From positions 9,014,769-9,078,768 of the forward strand of contig CM059624.1 in the NCBI GenBank assembly GCA_030435675.1: a DNA stretch of 64,000 nt, in the 5' to 3' direction. This DNA is from Steinernema hermaphroditum (taxonomy: Eukaryota; Nematoda; Chromadorea; Rhabditida; Steinernematidae). Below are positions 59,701 to 64,000 of the stretch, piece after piece; the first letter of the stretch is position 1, and each line of letters starts with the position of its first letter. The notes under the pieces were generated by a model. The model was not told where the DNA came from. It did no database searches and saw nothing but the letters and a program-made list of their open reading frames with translations. Position numbers and translations under genes: made by a program.

Positions 59701-60359
59701 GGCGACGGTGACGGCGGTCGCATGTGAACACAGAACGGTGACGGCGACGGTGACGGCGCGACGGCGCCGTTTTCTATTCATATGGAAACGGTGACGGCGA
59801 TGGAAACGGTGACGGCGACGGTGACGGTGACGGCGACGGTGAGGGGCACCTTGTGAACGATACTTTACACCAGGAAGAAAGAGGGAGCTACAGTACGCCG
59901 CCGCTGACTCTTCAAGCATATCATGCTGGGACCAGCACATCGCCTCGAAACTCGTAGTAAATCACATGCCCCCGCCTAAGGTCTATTTCTCGGAAACTAA
60001 TGGGTTTCGCGAGAAACCGACTTCACCATCGTTTTCGGCGACCCCGAAAATGGGGGGGGGGGGGGGGGTAGAAAAATTTTCAGATTTTTTAAAAAACTTT
60101 TTTTTCCGCCATGACCGTGTCCCTTTAATAAACATCTAATAACTATCTTCCGCAGTTGTAGAAGACGATTGAAGAGTCCCCATGTACGGACTTCATGCTG
60201 AGCCTCTTCTTCGGTCTCTTCGGCAGTTCTTTGCGCTTGTCGACGCCAATTGGAAAACGGCCGTGTGCGTAGAGTGTATCTGGGAGGGAGGCATACGGGA
60301 CAACCGAATTGGATCTAAATACCGATGTGCAAAACTTGGTTGATCTGTGCAGCTAGCAG

Positions 60360-61648
60360 TTACTTGTGCTCGATCATTTTCCAGGCGGCCGCAGCAATCA
60401 TCGCGGCGTTGTCGGTGCAAAGCTCTGGTGGTGGGGAAATAGCTTCCAGACCGTAGACAGCACATATCTTGCTTATGGATTTGAAGATGTACTGATTAGA
60501 AGCAACGCCGCCCGATATCACAAGATGCTCTGGTCGATGACTCTTCATGATAAACTCCAACGCTGCATGAAGTTTAGAGCAGGTATGAGCGGCAACAGAA
60601 AACTGAAATCTTCCCACTAATAACGGATCAGAGATGGCGGTGAACAAACCTGAACGCTGGCACAAAATGAAGGGAGCTCCAGATCGCCTTTGCATTGTTG
60701 TATCTTCGTTAAATAATGGTTCCTGAGTGAATAGAAATCAAAATCCGCACCCGCAGTATGCGGAAATGATTTCACTGGATACTTTGAAACATCGCAGGCT
60801 CTATAAGAAACTTCTGATAAGAGTGGCGTAGCGCTCTGTATACCGTTTTGCGAGAATCTCGATAGCGGCGCCAGGGTGAACATTGAGAAACTCCTTCCAC
60901 TCGTGCAACCGAAGTTTTCGACCAACTTTGTCGAAAGCTTCTCCAGGACTCCCCGCGATGGATTCGCCGTAAATCTCAAAATGGTCGGGATCCTTGGCCA
61001 AGCAAATCAATGAGTGTCCCCCCGAAATCAGTAGGCAAACGAAAGGAAACCGCAACCGATCGCTGGTCAAGAAAGGAGTCATCGCATGGGCGCGCATGTG
61101 GTGAACAGGAACAACATCCAAACGAGAATCTCTGAAGTTAAGCACTTAAATCAATTTTCTCTAGACACAATACGAACCGTGCCAAGGACAACGCTTTGCC
61201 CAATCCAGTTTTCAAGCAGATCACTAAACCAGGCCGATCGGAGACGGCAACGGCTCGGAGATCAGCTGCTCGAATCCTCTGCCGATCGAGGCATTCCGAA
61301 ACGAGGCTATCTATCGTCGACCTGTGCTAATCGAAAACTATCAGGAACGTGCGAAACGAAAACTTTACCTGGTCGGCGGAGATCGATGGACAGATGCCAC
61401 CCAGATTGTTCTGAACGTTGCGGTTGGCTATGCGATGGTTTTCAAGAATCTTGAAATCTGAAGAAACGAGTGCGACTGCGGTATCATCGCAGCTGGAATC
61501 ACAGCATCGGGACTATGCGATCAGCAGAGGCTCACCTCGTTTCGACGCCCAGAACGACTTCCGAAGATGCGCGAGTGGCGATTCCACTTTGAGACTGCAG
61601 AAGCTTCAGACAGTAGCGCCGAGTCAGACGGAACATAGACAGAGACAT
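60360..61648 (-). CDS. Mitochondrial TsaD/Qri7 homologue (OSGEPL1)
   Basis: Transfers the threonylcarbamoyl group to A37 of ANN-decoding mitochondrial tRNAs. The start at 61648 gives an Arg/Ser-rich N-terminus with no acidic residues (MSLSMFRLTRRYCLKLL), as in a matrix-targeting peptide. Then come VVLGVETSCDDTA across a short intron, the VSDRPGLVICLKTGLGKALS stretch, metal-site HHMRAHAM, the phosphate-binding LLISGGHSLICLAK, GEAFDKVGRKL, ISGGVASNQYIFKS and PPPELCTDNAAMIAAAAW. The order and length fit the mitochondrial rather than the cytosolic KEOPS paralogue. I recall the C. elegans orthologue lying next to unc-76, as here, with only the transposon in between. Confidence 0.9.
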
Positions 61649-61994
61649 CACAATATTGCTAGACGTCCTACTTGAAAAAGAGAGCAAGTGGAAAACTGGG
61701 TTTAAATAGAGGATATGAGTCCTAACACGAACCGCCTTTGAAACTTCCGTCTCGCGAAGGATTCTTCGTGCTCCTGCGCCTTTAGTCGGAATTCAAAATT
61801 AAATTTTTTTTCGGGTTTCTGGCGTTTTTGTGTATTTCTTGCGACGTAGCCAACAGCGTACCGACAGATTTACTAGGGAGCACTGTTTTCGCTTCTTTCC
61901 TACCTTTTGAAATGCGCGTGATTTTCTTAAGTGATTCGAAAGACAGCTGAGTAATGTTTTGTTCTAGGTTCTGGTTAAACTCTACAGTGGTGCA

Positions 61995-63557
61995 ATGACC
62001 AATACTCGAATTTACATTGGACGTCTTCCTCAACGTGCGTCGGAACAGGACGTTTACCGTTTCTTCAAAGGATACGGACGTATTCGTGAAGTGGTCATCA
62101 AAAACGGTTTCGGATTTGTTGTAAGTCCTTTGCCATCTATAGCATGTTTCTGAGAGAGTTATTTCTATTCAAGGAATTCAGTGAAGTTCGCGATGCTGAA
62201 GATGCGGTCTTCGATCTGAACGGAAAGGAGCTCTGTGGAGACCGCGTCGTTCTTGAATTCTCCCGCCGTCACCCCCGTGACCGTGATCGTGGCCGTTTTG
62301 ACGACCGCTATTCCCGCCGTGACTCACGGTATGATTGATTACTGTTATCTACAGGAGCTAATAGTCGATTATTTAGCTACGGCCCCCCTTACCAAACTCC
62401 GTATCGTCTTTTGGTTGAAAATCTGTCGACTCGGTGCTCATGGCAGGTAAGGAGTTGTTTTGAGCATTTGCATGAGTTATTGTAGCCGGACCAGCTATAT
62501 TCTCAATATAGCGGATTTATCATTGAGAACTCTTGGAAACTCTATTGTGGTCATTTAAAAACATGTTCAAAAATTTATCTTTTGAGTGGTGCGTTTGATC
62601 ATCCCGCCTTTGATCATTGCGACGTGGTTGTGCCCGGTGTGGTGGTTCTCGCTTGACGTTGCATCTACCTTCCTTCCGATGGTTCTTGGATATCCACGCA
62701 TCGCCAATCTCTCATTTGTCCTGTCGTTCTGACGATCTGAATCTCAATGAAGTCCCCTGGTCTCTGTGAGCGGTGATGCGACACGCGATATCAGTCGACG
62801 ATTACGCTCAGCGGAGTTGAGGTTCGATACGAATTCTCCACGACTTGCGATATGTCTGCGTAAATGATGAACTTTTGTTTAGGACCTGAAGGACTTTATG
62901 CGTGATGCTGGAGAGGTTACCTATGCTGATGCTCATAAAATTCAAAGACGTGAAGGGTAAGTGAAAGGAAGTAAGATCTGTTATATTAACAATTTTTCAG
63001 CATCATCTGTTTTGCGACTCGCAACTCTATGGAGCGCGCTATGGACAAATTCCAAGGAAAAGACATCAATGGACGTCGTATCAAGCTGGTTGACGATTCC
63101 CGCCGCAAAAGGTGAAATTGTTAGGTGGATATCTTCTGTACTGAACTACAACAATTTTAGTCGTAGCCGTAGCCGTTCCCGTCATCGAAGCCGTTCGCAT
63201 TCGAATGACCGCCGTTCAGCTTCTCGCAGTGTTCGTGACAGCCGATCACCTAGTCAACACAAGGATCGTCGCAGCCGTACCAATTCGCGTAGTCGAAGCC
63301 GTTCGGCTTTGGGAGATCGCCGTTCTGCTTCTCGCAGTGTTCGTGACAGCCGATCACCTAGTCAACACAAGGATCGTCGCAGCCGTACCAATTCGCGTAG
63401 TCGAAGCCGTTCGCCGGCTTTGGGAGATCGCTGTTCTGCTTCTCGCAGTGTTCGGGACAGTCAGTCGCCTAGTCACCACAAGGACCGTCGTAGCCGATCT
63501 GCTTCTATGGGTTCAAAGAGTCGCGATGCGTCTCCCGAGCAAGTGAAAGCTCAGTAA
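61995..63557 (+). CDS. SR-family splicing factor with two RRMs (SRSF4/5/6 type)
   Basis: The first RRM starts [20 protein letters not shown] with RNP-1 NGFGFVEF spliced across a short intron, then a [14 protein letters not shown] linker. The second is the pseudo-RRM marked by [20 protein letters not shown], followed by [21 protein letters not shown] roughly 430-bp intron (about 62451-62880) interrupts the SWQ-DLKD signature; it is much longer than its neighbours and could hold a regulated exon. The RS tail contains three tandem units of 108-111 bp starting near 63211, 63319 and 63430. I do not assign an rsp number. The stop is 187 bp before the PP5 start on the same strand, operon-like spacing. 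Confidence 0.9.
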
Positions 63558-63736
63558 TCTTGTTTCTGTTTCGATGTTATTTGTGGGAGAACTTTAACAT
63601 ATGCCTGTTGAAAAGTCTGTTTTTATAAATGCGTTTCGAGGGTGTGTCATTTGGTCCAGAGAAAGCGATGTCATCGTTTCGTGTGCATATATGTCTCCCT
63701 GTACAATGTCGTCCTTTGCTTTCATCACTCGAAAGC

Positions 63737-63742
63737 TTTCAG
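63737..63742 (+). promoter_or_regulatory. Likely trans-splice acceptor for pph-5
   Basis: TTTCAG is followed after two bases by the pph-5 ATG, 180 bp downstream of the SR-protein stop. This is the layout expected for a downstream operon gene. Confidence 0.55.
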
Positions 63743-63744
63743 GT

Positions 63745-64000
63745 ATGACGACAACCGAGCATATTGTGAGAACTGTGCTGGAAAACTTACGGGTTTCTGC
63801 GAACGATGTCGAGAGAGCCAACCAGCTTAAGGAGGAGGCCAATCAGTTCTTCAAAGGTGTGCGGGATAGTTGCCATTTTGAAAGCAATCCAACTCTTTCA
63901 GATCAGGCGTATGATGTAGCGATCGAGCTGTATTCATCTGCGATTGAGTTGGACCCTAAGGTTCCCGCGTATTACGGGAACAGGAGTATGGCCTACCTGA
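63745..64000 (+). CDS. pph-5: Protein phosphatase 5, N-terminal TPR region (cut by window end)
   Basis: The start at 63745 gives MTTTEHIVRTVLENLRVSAN. After a short intron it continues EANQFFK to DQAYDVAIELYSSAIELDPK and VPAYYGNRSMAYL. The TPR sequence matches the PP5 family (ANQLKEEANQFF, YYGNRS). The phosphatase domain lies beyond the right edge. PP5 is a Hsp90-binding Ser/Thr phosphatase. The call rests only on the TPR block and could be another TPR protein, but the fit to PP5 is close. Confidence 0.72.
   Translation, partial: MTTTEHIVRTVLENLRVSANDVERANQLKEEANQFFKGVRDSCHFESNPTLSDQAYDVAIELYSSAIELDPKVPAYYGNRSMAYL

Larger units (their letters stand above)
57704..60128. mobile_element. TTAA-flanked fold-back DNA transposon with THAP finger (Kolobok-like)
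   Basis: The element proper is 57708-60124 (2417 bp), flanked on both sides by TTAA (57704-57707, 60125-60128). Its ends are AGGGACACGGTCATGGCG and the reverse complement. Terminal inverted repeats are about 254 bp each (to about 57961 and from about 59871) and include a poly-C/poly-G run. Inside are a second inverted repeat (about 57966-58155 against 58748-58938), a minus-strand THAP-finger frame, a CACCGT array and a third inverted repeat (about 59459-59567 against 59590-59700). TTAA target sites plus a THAP finger point to the Kolobok superfamily; piggyBac shares TTAA but not THAP. No DDE catalytic core is visible, so it is non-autonomous as it stands. Confidence 0.8.

Overview
This window reads as nuclear DNA of a rhabditid-type nematode. 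Nearly every gene is split by very short introns (often 36-50 bp, with TTTCAG/TTTAG-like acceptors), several start codons lie just downstream of an acceptor-like site with no upstream coding exon (a spliced-leader trans-splicing signature), and the recognisable proteins are closest to named Caenorhabditis genes: par-1, prx-6, tig-2, elp-1, chw-1, sti-1, mnr-1, cul-5, unc-76, an SR protein and pph-5. As far as I recall, most of these lie on C. elegans chromosome V, so this is probably a piece of the corresponding ancestral chromosome. The species cannot be named from the sequence. Exon models were joined by hand by reading frame and phase; outer limits are firmer than internal junctions.

Layout. 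0.2-3.1 kb: PAR-1/MARK kinase on the minus strand, running off the left edge. 3.1-7.2 kb: no supportable gene, probably par-1 5' intron or promoter. 7.2-10.3 kb: Ala/Gln coiled-coil protein with WPPP motifs. 10.8-12.9 kb: signal-peptide, single-pass membrane protein with a PDZ domain. 13.1-15.9 kb: PEX6. 15.9-17.2 kb: two abutting TA-flanked MITEs and a tRNA-iMet-like gene that has lost exactly its anticodon loop. 17.8-20.7 kb: cytochrome b561 and a BMP ligand. 21.0-25.5 kb: EMAP-like protein with two alternative first exons. 25.5-28.4 kb: FAM161-like protein and a ShKT-domain protein. 29.6-37.4 kb: CHW-1 Rho GTPase, STI-1 and a large PEP-synthase-like/rifampin-phosphotransferase-like protein. 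37.7-41.8 kb: gene-poor. 41.8-44.3 kb: menorin. 44.5-45.5 kb: small membrane protein. 46.0-48.8 kb: CUL-5. 48.9-50.3 kb: no coding, one weak structured-RNA candidate. 50.3-51.5 kb: hairpin plus TATA-driven secreted Cys-rich protein. 52.6-57.4 kb: a bromodomain-associated-fold-like protein divergent from UNC-76. 57.7-60.1 kb: a nested fold-back DNA transposon. 60.4-64.0 kb: mitochondrial TsaD/OSGEPL1, SR splicing factor and the start of PP5.

Most genes are housekeeping or developmental: polarity (PAR-1, CHW-1, UNC-76), chaperoning (STI-1 and PP5 are both Hsp90 TPR partners), peroxisome import, tRNA modification and ubiquitylation. Several neighbour pairs are spaced like nematode operons (prx-6 to the PDZ gene, the ShKT gene to the FAM161 gene, SR protein to pph-5).

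The most unusual objects are the TTAA-flanked fold-back element at 57708-60124, which carries a THAP zinc finger, three nested inverted repeats and about 62 uninterrupted copies of a hexamer; the loop-less initiator tRNA; the TIG-2 ligand without its interchain cysteine; the swivel-terminated PEP-synthase-like enzyme; and an excess of the heptamer TACSGTA in introns.
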